From UBA4416 sp036676295 (GTDB lineage Bacteria; Bacteroidota; Bacteroidia; B-17B0; Aurantibacillaceae), in the NCBI GenBank assembly GCA_036676295.1, contig JAKFDE010000007.1, positions 8,732 through 72,731 of the forward strand: DNA of 64,000 nucleotides, in the 5' to 3' direction. Below the pieces are notes generated by a model. The model did no database searches. It was not told the origin of the DNA and worked only from the letters and a program-made list of their open reading frames with translations. The position numbers were made by a program, and so were the translations under genes. How positions within the stretch are numbered: position 1 is the stretch's first letter; every line of letters begins with the position of its first letter. Shown piece after piece: positions 31,740 through 41,100 of the stretch.

Positions 31740-32585
31740 TTAATTTTCGTCGAATTTTATTGTCTGTGCCCGACTCTTGTAAACCCCTAACACTTTTAAA
31801 CTAACCGTTTCTTGTTGCAAGTCTGAAATGCATTTTTCAAATAAATTTTTATTATCAAATTCAATATCTAAATGAAAAGGATATGCATTTGAATTGTTAG
31901 GAATTGGTAGGCTTTGGATCTTACTTAAATTAAATCCATATTTTTTTATAATATCTAAAACGTTGCTCAACTTCCCGGCCTCATTTAATACCTGCAGAGT
32001 AACAGATGCTTTATTAGGATCAGAAACATAATCACTGCCTTTACTCAAAATATAAAATCTTGTAAAGTTTTGTTTCACATCGGATACATTATCAACCAGT
32101 ACTTTTAAATTATATAATTTGGCTAGTGTTGGTCCACCTATCACTGCAATTTTATTTGAGGCGCTTTCGGCAACAATCTTCGCACAGGAAGAAGTGTCTT
32201 TGAATTCCGTCACAGAAATTTTTTCGTGCTCTGCTAAAAATACCTGACTTTGTCCCAAAGCCATTGGATGAGAGATGACCTCTTGAATATCAGATAATGT
32301 TGAATCAGCTTTTCCCAATAACTGCAATTCAATTGGCAAATAGATCTCTCCAATTACTTTTAGATCATACTTCTCTATCAATAAGTAGTTTAATAAAATA
32401 CTTCCAGCTACTTTATTTTCGATGGCAAGGATGCCGTAATCGGCTTTATTATTAGCAATTTGATCGCATACTTCTTTAAATGAACCGCACTCATTGACTG
32501 AAATATCTTCGCCAAAATGTTTTTTTGCTGCTAAATCGTGGAACGATGCTACTGAGCCTTGAATGGCTATTAAATGGTTTCTCAT
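31740..32585 (-). CDS. pheA: Prephenate dehydratase
   Basis: An enzyme of about 281 residues turning prephenate into phenylpyruvate for phenylalanine synthesis. The catalytic domain shows IQGSVASFHDLAA, ADYGILAIENKVAGSI and the key Thr-Arg-Phe in KQNFTRFYIL. A C-terminal ACT domain follows (VTLQVLNEAGKLSNVLDIIK). Its Phe-binding ESRP motif reads QSLP (KIQSLPIP), so classical feedback binding may be altered. The start at 32585 is chosen because the longer frame to 32642 overlaps asnA; this start sits 2 bp after the asnA stop. Middle gene of the attenuator-controlled operon. Confidence 0.9.
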   Translation of the reverse strand: MRNHLIAIQGSVASFHDLAAKKHFGEDISVNECGSFKEVCDQIANNKADYGILAIENKVAGSILLNYLLIEKYDLKVIGEIYLPIELQLLGKADSTLSDIQEVISHPMALGQSQVFLAEHEKISVTEFKDTSSCAKIVAESASNKIAVIGGPTLAKLYNLKVLVDNVSDVKQNFTRFYILSKGSDYVSDPNKASVTLQVLNEAGKLSNVLDIIKKYGFNLSKIQSLPIPNNSNAYPFHLDIEFDNKNLFEKCISDLQQETVSLKVLGVYKSRAQTIKFDEN

Positions 32586-32587
32586 AA

Positions 32588-33628
32588 TTATAATAAATTG
32601 ATATTTTGTTTTTTTAATTCCTTTACTAATTCTTTTGGCCAAATACTACTTTGTACTTCGCCGATGTGTTTCTTTTGCAATAAAAGCATTGCTAGTCGCG
32701 ACTGTCCAATACCTCCACCGATAGTTTGTGGTAACTCTCCGTTAATTAATTGTCTATGCCATTCAAATTCTAAACGATCTTCGGCACTACATAAAAATAG
32801 CTGCATATAAAGTGCGTGAGAGTTTACACGAATTCCCATAGATGAAATTTCGAATGCTTTACCCAGTACTTTATTCCAAACCAGGATATCCCCATTCAAA
32901 CCCCTGATACCTTTTGATGTTTCTGTACTCCAGTCATCATAATCGGGCGCTCGGCCATCATGTTTTTTACCGTCTGCTAAATCAGCACCAATACCTATGA
33001 TAAACACAGCGCCTTTTGATCGACAGATCTCTTGTTCTCTTTCCTTAGAGCTTAGATGCGGATACTGTTGTTGCAGCTCTTCGGAATGAATGAAGGTGAT
33101 CTCTTTTGGTAAAATAGTTTTTAGTGCCGGAAACTGGGATGTGATATACTTTTCTGTACCTAACATCGCTTCATAAATCTCTGACACTGTTTTTTTCAAG
33201 TGATCTAATTTTCTATCGCTTTCAGAAATTACTTTTTCCCAATCCCATTGGTCTACAAAAATGCTATGCACTTCCGAAAAATCTTCGTCAGGCCTTAAGG
33301 CTTTCATGTCTGTTATTAATCCTTCACCAATAGGAGTTTTCAAACGAGCCAATTTTGCTCTCTTCCATTTTGCTAACGAATGCACTATCTCTACTGAAAC
33401 GTTAGGCATTTGTTTCACTTTAACTGATACAGGGTTTTCAATGCCATTTAAATCATCATTGATGCCTGTTCCTCTTTCTACCAATAACGGCGCTTCAACT
33501 TTTGTTAAGTGTAACCTGTTACTTAAACTTAGTGCAAAATGTGATTTTAACGCAGCAATCGCACTTTCTGTTTCTGTTTCTGTCAGCAATGACTCGTAGC
33601 CTGTTTTTTTTAATTCAATTGTTTTCAT
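32588..33628 (-). CDS. asnA: Aspartate-ammonia ligase (asparagine synthetase A)
   Basis: A 346-residue ammonia-dependent asparagine synthetase of the class II aminoacyl-tRNA synthetase fold. It makes Asn from Asp, ATP and ammonium. Family segments are KWKRAKLARLKTPIGEGLI, DMKALRPDEDFSEVHSIFVD, WDWEKVIS, LNGDILVWNKVLGKAFE and GGGIGQSRLAMLLLQKKHIG. First gene of the operon; pheA starts directly after it. The leader contains two short open frames rich in Asn, Phe and Tyr codons, each before a terminator, which fits the mixed Asn and aromatic content of the operon. Confidence 0.95.
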   Translation of the reverse strand: MKTIELKKTGYESLLTETETESAIAALKSHFALSLSNRLHLTKVEAPLLVERGTGINDDLNGIENPVSVKVKQMPNVSVEIVHSLAKWKRAKLARLKTPIGEGLITDMKALRPDEDFSEVHSIFVDQWDWEKVISESDRKLDHLKKTVSEIYEAMLGTEKYITSQFPALKTILPKEITFIHSEELQQQYPHLSSKEREQEICRSKGAVFIIGIGADLADGKKHDGRAPDYDDWSTETSKGIRGLNGDILVWNKVLGKAFEISSMGIRVNSHALYMQLFLCSAEDRLEFEWHRQLINGELPQTIGGGIGQSRLAMLLLQKKHIGEVQSSIWPKELVKELKKQNINLL

Positions 33629-33668
33629 TTTTCTGGTTGTTATTTATTATGTTGTTTTAATATGAGCA

Positions 33669-33699
33669 TAAAAAAAGCCCTGCTTTATAGGCAGGGCTT
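33669..33699 (-). terminator. Attenuator terminator 2 (proximal to asnA)
   Basis: Minus strand: AAGCCCTGC / GCAGGGCTT perfect 9-bp stem (33675-33683 with 33691-33699), 7-nt loop, then a T-run. It lies about 40 nt before the asnA ATG, so it must be bypassed for expression. Confidence 0.88.
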
Positions 33700-33717
33700 A
33701 ATAGTATACAATACATG

Positions 33718-33726
33718 GCCGTGCCT
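33718..33726 (-). promoter_or_regulatory. Candidate antiterminator segment 2
   Basis: Minus-strand AGGCACGGC overlaps the end of leader peptide 2's stop codon. It pairs at 8 of 9 positions with GCCCTGCCT of the 5' arm of terminator 2 (33689-33697). A ribosome at the stop codon would cover it and let the terminator form. Confidence 0.6.
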
Positions 33727-33773
33727 CAGGAAGGAGCATAAAAAAAATAATTATAAAAATTAATGTTCATCAT
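33726..33773 (-). CDS. Leader peptide 2 of the asnA-pheA-aroF attenuator
   Basis: A 15-codon frame, MMNINFYNYFFYAPS, with three Asn, three Phe and three Tyr and no Lys. It lies between terminator 1 and terminator 2. Its role would be regulatory: ribosome stalling at Asn, Phe or Tyr codons would free the antiterminator segment just after the stop. It is too short for conventional gene finding. The call rests on composition, position and the pairing of downstream segments. Confidence 0.65.
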   Translation of the reverse strand: MMNINFYNYFFYAPS

Positions 33774-33810
33774 GTTATTGTTCTGTTATTTTGTTATTTC
33801 GTTTTATTTC

Positions 33811-33841
33811 AAAAAAAAAGCCTCCCGTTTCCGGAAGGCTT
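33811..33841 (-). terminator. Attenuator terminator 1 (distal)
   Basis: Minus strand: AAGCCTTCCG pairs with CGGGAGGCTT (one G-T pair) around a GAAA-type tetraloop, followed by nine T. It lies 26 nt after the stop of leader peptide 1. Confidence 0.9.
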
Positions 33842-33866
33842 CATGTAGTATGTATGTTTATTACAA

Positions 33867-33944
33867 TTATACAAATAGCCTTCCATCCTGAATAAAATAA
33901 TTATTCAAGTTGTTATAAAAGAAGTTATTTGTAAAAAGAGTCAT
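33867..33944 (-). CDS. Leader peptide 1 of the asnA-pheA-aroF attenuator
   Basis: A 25-codon frame beginning MTLFTNNFFY. It has six Asn (codons 6, 7, 11, 12, 14, 15), five Phe (4, 8, 9, 17, 24) and two Tyr (10, 16), and no Lys. Codons 21-23 (GGA AGG CTA) carry GGAAGGCT (33877-33884), the perfect 8-nt complement of AGCCTTCC in the 5' arm of terminator 1. This is the classical attenuation layout: stalling upstream leaves that segment free to block the terminator; reading to the stop covers it. The ATG is about 14 nt after the predicted transcription start. Confidence 0.7.
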   Translation of the reverse strand: MTLFTNNFFYNNLNNYFIQDGRLFV

Positions 33945-33964
33945 GTTGTTTTTTAATTCTGAGG

Positions 33965-33996
33965 TAAACCTATGAAAGTTTTTTATACAAAACAAA
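33965..33996 (-). promoter_or_regulatory. Promoter of the asnA-pheA-aroF leader
   Basis: Minus strand: TTTG (33996-33993), 20 bp, TAGGTTTA (33972-33965), one base off the TAnnTTTG box. It predicts a start near 33958. Confidence 0.5.
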
Positions 33997-34037
33997 AAAT
34001 TAAAATTATTTATTTTATAAAAATTTTAATTTATCCC

Positions 34038-35375
34038 TCAATTTCTTTTGAAACTCAGACGCTCTCCCTTTTTACTTTCATCAAATTTACCGTTATCGTA
34101 AACTAAATGTCCACTCACGAAAGTCTTGTTAATAGAGGCTGAGAAAGTGGTTCCTTCAAAAGGGCTCCAACCACATTTAGAGTATAACCCTTCGCGTGTT
34201 ACTTTAGTAGGCGCGTTTAAATCAACTAATACCAGATCGGCAAAATAACCTTCGCGGATATAACCACGTTTCTCCACATTAAATATATCAGCAACGTTAT
34301 GCGACATCATGCGGGCAATTTTTTCTAAAGAAATTTTTCCTTGTTTATAAAATTCCAACATTGCTAAAATAGAATGCTGAACTAAAGGACCGCCACTTGG
34401 TGCTTTTAAATAAGGCAATTGTTTTTCTTCTAAAGTATGAGGAGCATGATCAGTAGCGATCACATCAATTCTTCCATCTAATACGGCATTAAAAATATTA
34501 GCTCTGTCGTATTCTGTTTTCACAGCCGGATTCCATTTGATGAAATTACCTTTGGTTTTATAATCATCATCATTAAACCATAAATGATGGATACAAGCTT
34601 CGGCTGTAATACGTTTTTGTTTTAAAGGTATTTTATTAGTGAACAGATCTAATTCTTTAGCTGTAGAAATATGCAAAATGTGTAAACGTGTATTGTGTTT
34701 TTTTGCCAGATCTACGGCAAAGGAAGATGACAGAAAACAAGCTTCTTCGCTACGAATGATAGGATGAAAATAAGCCGGAAGATCTTCTCCATATTCTTCA
34801 ATGATCCTTGCTTGTGTTTCTTTAATTAATGGATCGTACTCGCAATGTGTAGCAATCAGTGTATTTGCTTTTGAGAAAAATCCTTCTAATGTTTTACTAT
34901 TATCCACCAACATATCGCCGGTACTGGAACCCATAAATAATTTTAAACCACAAACGGTTTTATAATCTACTTTCAGTGTCTCTTCTAAATTCACATTAGT
35001 ACCACCCATATAAAATGAGTAGTTAGCTAATGAGACTTCTTTAGCGCGAGCATATTTCTTTTCAAGCTCAGTTAAAGTTACCGTTTGAGGATTGGTATTG
35101 GGCATTTCCATATAGGAAGTTACACCACCCGCCACAGCAGCTTTTGCTTCAGTATAAATTTCTCCTTTATGAGTTAAACCCGGTTCTCTGAAATGTACCT
35201 GATCATCAATAGCTCCAGGCATTAATATTAAGCCTTCTGCATCAATAACAGTGGCATTTTCTGCATCAATGGTTCTATCTATTTGAGTGATTACATTACC
35301 TTCTATTAAAACATCCGATACAAATTTTTCATCTTCGTTGACAATTGTGGCATTTTTAATTAAAATTTTAGACAT
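34038..35375 (-). CDS. pyrC: Dihydroorotase
   Basis: A 445-residue amidohydrolase for the third step of pyrimidine synthesis (carbamoyl-aspartate to dihydroorotate). Visible landmarks are DDQVHFREPGLTHKGEI, LKLFMGSSTGDMLVD (lysine region), ATHCEYD (His), LHILHIST (His) and ATDHAPH (catalytic Asp). The metal motif usually written H-x-H reads Q-x-H here (DDQVHF), a variant I recall from other Bacteroidota enzymes, so activity is still likely. Transcribed away from the asnA leader. The symbol is by function (pyrC-like); allantoinase-type relatives cannot be fully excluded. Confidence 0.85.
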   Translation of the reverse strand: MSKILIKNATIVNEDEKFVSDVLIEGNVITQIDRTIDAENATVIDAEGLILMPGAIDDQVHFREPGLTHKGEIYTEAKAAVAGGVTSYMEMPNTNPQTVTLTELEKKYARAKEVSLANYSFYMGGTNVNLEETLKVDYKTVCGLKLFMGSSTGDMLVDNSKTLEGFFSKANTLIATHCEYDPLIKETQARIIEEYGEDLPAYFHPIIRSEEACFLSSSFAVDLAKKHNTRLHILHISTAKELDLFTNKIPLKQKRITAEACIHHLWFNDDDYKTKGNFIKWNPAVKTEYDRANIFNAVLDGRIDVIATDHAPHTLEEKQLPYLKAPSGGPLVQHSILAMLEFYKQGKISLEKIARMMSHNVADIFNVEKRGYIREGYFADLVLVDLNAPTKVTREGLYSKCGWSPFEGTTFSASINKTFVSGHLVYDNGKFDESKKGERLSFKRN

Positions 35376-35478
35376 AAAAAAGAATTAAAGGTGTAGTAGT
35401 TTGAATTAACCTTTCAAAAATAACAAAAAAACAGCTGTTTTAATGGCTCGTTTCTAAAAAACAATGCATGTTCATTGT

Positions 35479-35524
35479 TCTTTTTTCTTGATAAAAGACC
35501 CAAATCTCAATAGCTATTGGGTCA
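35479..35524. repeat. Dispersed element, minimal copy 4, plus a small hairpin
   Basis: TCTTTT (35479-35484) / AAAAGA (35493-35498) keeps the terminal hairpin with the shared TTCTTGAT loop, followed by CCCAAATC. Next, GACCCAA (35497-35503) pairs with TTGGGTC near 35517-35523. It lies between dihydroorotase and rlpA, where it may serve as a terminator. Confidence 0.5.
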
Positions 35525-35531
35525 GTTTATA

Positions 35532-35909
35532 TTAGTTCTTTTCGGGAGAATCAATGACCGTGATCTCTACTTTTGCCAAACCGGCTCTCATAAAATTCAA
35601 TTGTTTTGCCGCCCGCTGTGTCAAATCAATCGTTCGTTTTGATTTTTTAGGTAAGCGATCATTGATCTTAACCACCACCGTAGAATCATTTTTCAGATTT
35701 CTTACCCTAACATAGGTACCAAACTTTAAGCTTTTATGAGCACCCGTTAAGTTGTTGTTGTGAAATTTCTCGCCCGAACTTGTTTTACGATTATTGAACT
35801 TAGTGGCATAATAACTGGCAGTTCCTTTTTGTTGAGCTGTATTCTGTCCCACTAAAATGTGACTTAATCCAACAAACAACGTTATGATCAATAATTTAAA
35901 CATATACAA
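35532..35909 (-). CDS. RlpA-like double-psi beta-barrel protein
   Basis: A 125-residue exported protein: signal peptide (residues 1-21), then the RlpA/DPBB domain with KGTASYYATKFNNRKTSSGE, GTYVRVRNLKNDSTVVVKIN, DRLPKKSKRTIDLTQRAAKQL and AGLAKVEI. Full RlpA proteins are septal lytic transglycosylases acting on naked glycan. This short form lacks the SPOR domain, so septal targeting is uncertain. It carries the conserved N-D-R-x-P segment. Confidence 0.85.
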   Translation of the reverse strand: MYMFKLLIITLFVGLSHILVGQNTAQQKGTASYYATKFNNRKTSSGEKFHNNNLTGAHKSLKFGTYVRVRNLKNDSTVVVKINDRLPKKSKRTIDLTQRAAKQLNFMRAGLAKVEITVIDSPEKN

Positions 35910-36053
35910 AACTAGACCATTTTATGGCGGCAACCATCAATTTTTCGACCAAAAGTGACCAAACCTTAACCTATTTTAACAAGGCTAACAAAATAAAGAC
36001 TGAAAAAATGCGCTTTTAATAAAGCAACAAAATAGTATATTTACAATCGATTT

Positions 36054-36758
36054 ATGAGCAAAAACATCGTCATTATTCCAACTTACAACGAGATTGAAAA
36101 CATCGAGAAAATGGTGCATACTGTTTTTGCATTACCTCGTGAAATTGAGTTGCTTATTGTTGATGATGGATCACCGGATGGAACGGCCAATAAAGTAAAA
36201 GAATTACAAAAGCAGTACGCCGGCAAACTTCATATTGAAGAACGTAAAGGAAAATTAGGATTAGGCACAGCTTATATTCATGGATTTAAATGGTGCTTAG
36301 CAAGAGATTACGATTATATTTTTGAAATGGATTGCGATTTCAGTCATAATCCAAGCGATCTGGTACGTTTATTAGAAGCTTGCGAAAATGGTGCTGATGT
36401 GGCTGTAGGATCTCGTTATACCAAAGGTGGTAAAGTAAGTAACTGGCCAATTGGACGTATCTTAATGAGTTATTTTGCTTCAGTATACGTTCGTATGATC
36501 TTATGGATCTCGGTTAAAGATACCACTGCTGGTTTTAAATGCTACAAACGAAAAGTATTAGAAACAATTGAATTAGATAAAATTCGTTTTATGGGTTACG
36601 CCTTTCAAATTGAAATGAAATACAGAGCCATTAAAAAAGGATTTAAAATTGTGGAAGTACCTATTCTATTTACCGACCGTGTATTAGGTGTTAGTAAAAT
36701 GAGTACGAAGATCTTCAAAGAAGCTTTTCTTGGAGTGCTACAGATGAGATTTAGTTAG
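36054..36758 (+). CDS. Polyprenol-phosphate mannosyltransferase-like GT2
   Basis: A 234-residue family-2 glycosyltransferase resembling dolichol-phosphate mannose synthase (DPM1). It shows the nucleotide-sugar site (VIIPTYNEIENIEKM, LLIVDDGSPDGTANKV), the DxD-like EMDCDFSHNP and VAVGSRYTKGGKVSNWP. The later segments are DTTAGFKCYKRKVLE and VPILFTDRVLGVSKMS. It would charge a polyprenyl phosphate with a hexose for envelope glycan or glycoprotein synthesis. There is no transmembrane extension, so it is a soluble or peripheral single-domain enzyme. Confidence 0.88.
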   Translation: MSKNIVIIPTYNEIENIEKMVHTVFALPREIELLIVDDGSPDGTANKVKELQKQYAGKLHIEERKGKLGLGTAYIHGFKWCLARDYDYIFEMDCDFSHNPSDLVRLLEACENGADVAVGSRYTKGGKVSNWPIGRILMSYFASVYVRMILWISVKDTTAGFKCYKRKVLETIELDKIRFMGYAFQIEMKYRAIKKGFKIVEVPILFTDRVLGVSKMSTKIFKEAFLGVLQMRFS

Positions 36759-36786
36759 AGAGTGCTCTCTATCGACCTCACCCCAA

Positions 36787-36807
36787 CCCTCTCCTATGAG
36801 GAGAGGG
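36787..36807. terminator. Hairpin between convergent genes
   Basis: CCCTCTCCT-ATG-AGGAGAGGG is a perfect 9-bp stem embedded in CTCACCCCAA...GGGAGA. It is GC-rich for this genome and of the interspersed palindromic kind, and lies between the GT2 and the TolC genes. Confidence 0.6.
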
Positions 36808-36816
36808 AGATATAAA

Positions 36817-38121
36817 TTACTTAACCAAACTACCATTAGCTTTTAATAAAGCTGTTTCGGCAATTTTGATGGCGTATAATGCTTCAATATAACGCACCTG
36901 AGCATCTTCCAGATTCTTTTGAGTTTCGATGGTTTCTAATAAATTAGATTTACCAATTCGGTAACGCTCAATGGATACATTCAATACTTCTTTAGAATCA
37001 ATTAAATTTTGGCGTTCTAACTCTACGATCTGTTTATTTAATAAATAAGTCTTGTAGTTATTATACACTACGCCGTCAATTAGTTGATGTGTTTGCTCGG
37101 TGGCATATTTTTGATTCAGAAATAATAAATTACGTTCTTTAACCAATCGGTTATTTTTATTACCATTAAATAATAACCAACCTGCTGTTACTCCCCCATT
37201 CAATCCCATTTGGCGATTTAAAAACACAAACCCTGCCTGACTTTGACTTCTCGTAAAATTATAAGCGGCATTTAATTGCACAAAAGGTAAATTAGCGGAA
37301 CGCGCTTCTTTAATTGTTTGTTCCGTAATCAATTCTTGTTGTTTAGAAATTAAAAAAGAAGAATTAGAACTCACCACACTTTTCTTAAGTTCATCAATAT
37401 TGGGATCATAATTTACCGTGATAGAATCGGTAGTTTTAAAATCTGTGTCAACCGGCTTGTTCAATAAATTATTCAATTGCGTTTTAGCAGCCAGTAATTG
37501 CAATTCTAATTGAATGATAGCACTCTTGGCCTTGTTCTCATCCGATTGAGTCAACAATACATCAACTTTAGAATCAGACCCAATTTGAAATTTCAAGTTG
37601 GCAATTTTTTTTCGCTCTTCGTAAATGCTTAAATTTTGTTTGGCAGCTTTGATCAATTCATTTGTTTTAACCACATTGTAGTAAGCTGCAATAATTTCAT
37701 AAACGGTGTTTTCCATTTGCTGTTTTAATTGCAAAGCAGATAATTGTTCGGTTTGATTCAATCGTTTTTTTATCGCAAACATTTTTAGTCCGTCAAAAAC
37801 TGTCCACACCGCATTAACTGAAGCGCCTGTAGAATTAGACTGAGCGCCATTTCTATCTTGAATAACACCGGTACTAAATTCCTGATGAGAATTGACATTG
37901 GCTAAATTCAAACTGCCATTTAAACTAACTTGTGGTGACATACCGGCATTACCAAAATTATTTTGAGCCTTGGTAATTTCCTGCTGGTTCTTCACCATTA
38001 ACACAGCGTAGTTTTTTTCTAACCCGATTTTGATCGCATCTTCAACAGTTAATAGGTCCTGAGCAAGCAAGTTTCCTATGCCAAACAAAATAAAACCTAA
38101 TATGATGTATTTCTTAAACAT
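36817..38121 (-). CDS. TolC-family outer-membrane efflux protein
   Basis: A 434-residue outer-membrane channel subunit. A signal peptide (to about residue 20) is followed by two OEP repeats with long helical coiled coils (LTVEDAIKIGLEKNYAVLM, LQLLAAKTQLNNLLNKP, LVKERNLLFLNQKYATEQ, EVLNVSIERYRIGKSNLLE). It completes a tripartite pump with the RND permease and adaptor upstream. Its start overlaps the permease stop by 8 bp, indicating translational coupling. Confidence 0.92.
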   Translation of the reverse strand: MFKKYIILGFILFGIGNLLAQDLLTVEDAIKIGLEKNYAVLMVKNQQEITKAQNNFGNAGMSPQVSLNGSLNLANVNSHQEFSTGVIQDRNGAQSNSTGASVNAVWTVFDGLKMFAIKKRLNQTEQLSALQLKQQMENTVYEIIAAYYNVVKTNELIKAAKQNLSIYEERKKIANLKFQIGSDSKVDVLLTQSDENKAKSAIIQLELQLLAAKTQLNNLLNKPVDTDFKTTDSITVNYDPNIDELKKSVVSSNSSFLISKQQELITEQTIKEARSANLPFVQLNAAYNFTRSQSQAGFVFLNRQMGLNGGVTAGWLLFNGNKNNRLVKERNLLFLNQKYATEQTHQLIDGVVYNNYKTYLLNKQIVELERQNLIDSKEVLNVSIERYRIGKSNLLETIETQKNLEDAQVRYIEALYAIKIAETALLKANGSLVK

Positions 38122-41100
38122 TGTCTTTTTTATCTTTTACGAAGTAAGAATAAATAGCAGGAACCACAAACAGAGTTAATGCCATGGATAGAAATAAACC
38201 TCCAATGATCACAATACCCATTCCCATACGGCTTTTAGAGCCTGCTCCCAAAGCCATAGCAATTGGTAGGGCTCCAAGCATGGTTGCTAAACTCGTCATT
38301 AAAATGGGACGTAAACGGGCAGTTGCTGCTTCAATGGCTGAGTCGCGAACACTTAATCCGGTTTTACGTAATTGATTAGCAAACTCAATAATTAAAATCC
38401 CATTTTTTGTTACCAATCCAATCAACATGATCAAACCTATCTCACTAAAAATATTCAAGGTCTGATTGAAATACCATAAGGCAAATAAAGCGCCTGCCAA
38501 AGCCATTGGTACGGTGAAGAAAATGATAATGATCGGTTCTACAAAACTTTCGAATTGTGCCGCCAATAATAAATAGATCAACACCAAGGCTAATACAAAG
38601 GCAAATAAAATATTAGAAGAACTCTCAGAGAAATCTCGAGATGCTCCGGTTAAGGAAGTCGTAAAACTATCATCCAATACTTCTTTGGCAATCCCATTCA
38701 TCGCTTCGATACCCTCTGCGATAGTTTTGCCCGGAGCTAATCCTGCTTGAACGGTAGCCGATTGATAACGATTGTAATGATACATTTGAGGAGGGCTACT
38801 ACGTTCAACAACTTCAATCACGTTATCCAACTGGATCATTTCTCCTTTATTATTTCTCACATATAACTCTTTGATGTCGCTTGGATCATCACGATGCTCG
38901 CGATTAACCTGACCAATTACCTGATATTGTTTATCTGTTTTAATGTAGTAACCAAAACGTTGTCCGCTTAATGCCAGCTGAATTGTTTGCGCCACATCTG
39001 CAATAGACACGCCCATGGTTTTAGCTTTATCGCGTTTGATCTCAACAATTAATTCAGGCTTATTGAATTTCAAATTAGCATCCACACTTTTTTCCTGGAA
39101 AACAGGATTTTTATTAGCTGCTTCTAAAAACTTAGGAAGTTTATCTCTTAGTTTTTGAAAATCGTTGGTTTGCAATACAATTTGAATAGGCAAACCTCCA
39201 CGAGGACCACCACCGGATGAGATAGTTTGCTCCTGAATCACCTGCACTCTTCCTTCAGGAAATAGTGCTAAGTTTTTATTAATGTAATCGGCAATTTGTT
39301 GTTGCGATCGTCCACGTTTATCGGCTTCGGATAAAGCAATACGCACAAAGCCTGTATTTACCGCTCCTGAACCCGCAAAACCCGGAGCCGTTACCGTTAA
39401 ACAAACGGCTTTCTCCGGAATAGAATCACCTACAAAACCGGCCACTCTATCCATCAACGCATCTGTTGATTCAAATGAAGTTCCTTCGGGTGCCGTTAAT
39501 GATAAACGTAACCAGTTACGATCTTCTAGAGGTGATAATTCGGATGGTAAAGTGAACCAAAAATAAACTATCGTAAAAATGGAGGCAAAGAAAATAACAA
39601 ATGCCCACCAACGCTTTTTCAAAAAATTAGTCAATGAATTTTTAAACCAATTATCCATTCCAACAAAAAATGGTTCGGACCAAACATAGAATTTACTTTT
39701 TTTATTATGATCTTTTCTTACCAATTTCGCATTCAACATTGGTGTTAAAGTCAGAGATACAAAAGCAGAGATCAATACCGCTCCGGCAAGTACCACACCA
39801 AATTCTCTAAATAATCGTCCCACAAAACCTTCTAAAAATATCACCGGCATAAATACAGCTGCTAAGGTTAAAGAGGTGATGATAACCGCTGTATAAATTT
39901 CACGAGTACCTTCAATAGCTGCCAATTTTGGTGGCATTCCTTTTTCAATTTTCTTGAAAATATTTTCAGTCACAACAATTCCATCATCAACCACTAAACC
40001 TGTAGCTAATACAATGGCTAACAAGGTTAATACGTTAATAGAATAATCCATCATGTACATAATGAAGAATGCACCGATCAAGGATACGGGAATATCAATT
40101 AAAGGACGGAATGCAATTAACCAGTCTCTAAAAAATAAAAAGATGATCAAGATCACTAACAATAATGCGATGATCAAAGTCTCCCCTACTTCGGTAATAG
40201 ATTTTTTAATGAAACGTGTATTATCTAAAGCAATATTAATTGTATAATCTTTAGGTAATTCCTTTTTTAAAACCTCATAACGTTTATAAAATTCATCGGC
40301 AATATCAATGTAATTAGCGCCAGGCTGAGGCACTAAAGCCAAACCCACCATGGGAGTTCCTGATTCTTTTAAAATTGTTTCTTCATTCTCTGCACCTAAT
40401 TCAACTTTAGCAACATCTTTTAAACGAATGATATTGTTCGCTTCTTCTTTCACGATCATCATTTCAAATTCGGTGACAGTAGAAAGACGACCAATTGTTT
40501 TAACTGTTAACTCGGTTGAGTTACCTGCAATTTTACCTGCCGGCAAATCCACATTCTCTTTATCTAAAGCCAGCTTAACATCTAAAGGTGTTAGTTTATA
40601 GGCAGCTAATTGATCAGGCAGTAAACGAATACGCATGGAGTAACGACGTTGTCCCCAAATTTGCACGGCACTGACCCCAGAAATCGTTTGTAAATTTTGT
40701 GCTAATACATTTTCGGCATAATCACTCACTTCTAATAAAGAACGCGTATCACTCACTAAGGTCATGGAAACAATGGCGTCAGAGTTAGCATCCGCTTTAG
40801 TTACAACCGGCGGTGCATCAATATCCTGAGGTAATTGTCTAACAGCCTGTGATACTTTATCTCGCACGTCGTTAGCAGCAGCTTCTAAATTTGAACTTAA
40901 ATTAAACTCAACCGTAATGATACTGGAACCCTGATTGGAAGAAGACGAAATAGTACGAATTCCATCAATACCATTAATTGCTTTTTCCAGTGGCTCTGTA
41001 ATTTGAGATTGGATCACATCGGCATTAGCACCGGTATAACTTGTTCTCACAGTAATTACTGGAGGATCTACTGATGGAAATTCCCTTACTCCTAAATAAT

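Noticed and set aside
32586..32642. Longer pheA start
   Set aside because: It would overlap the end of asnA by 55 bp and adds a lysine-rich tail not found in prephenate dehydratases.
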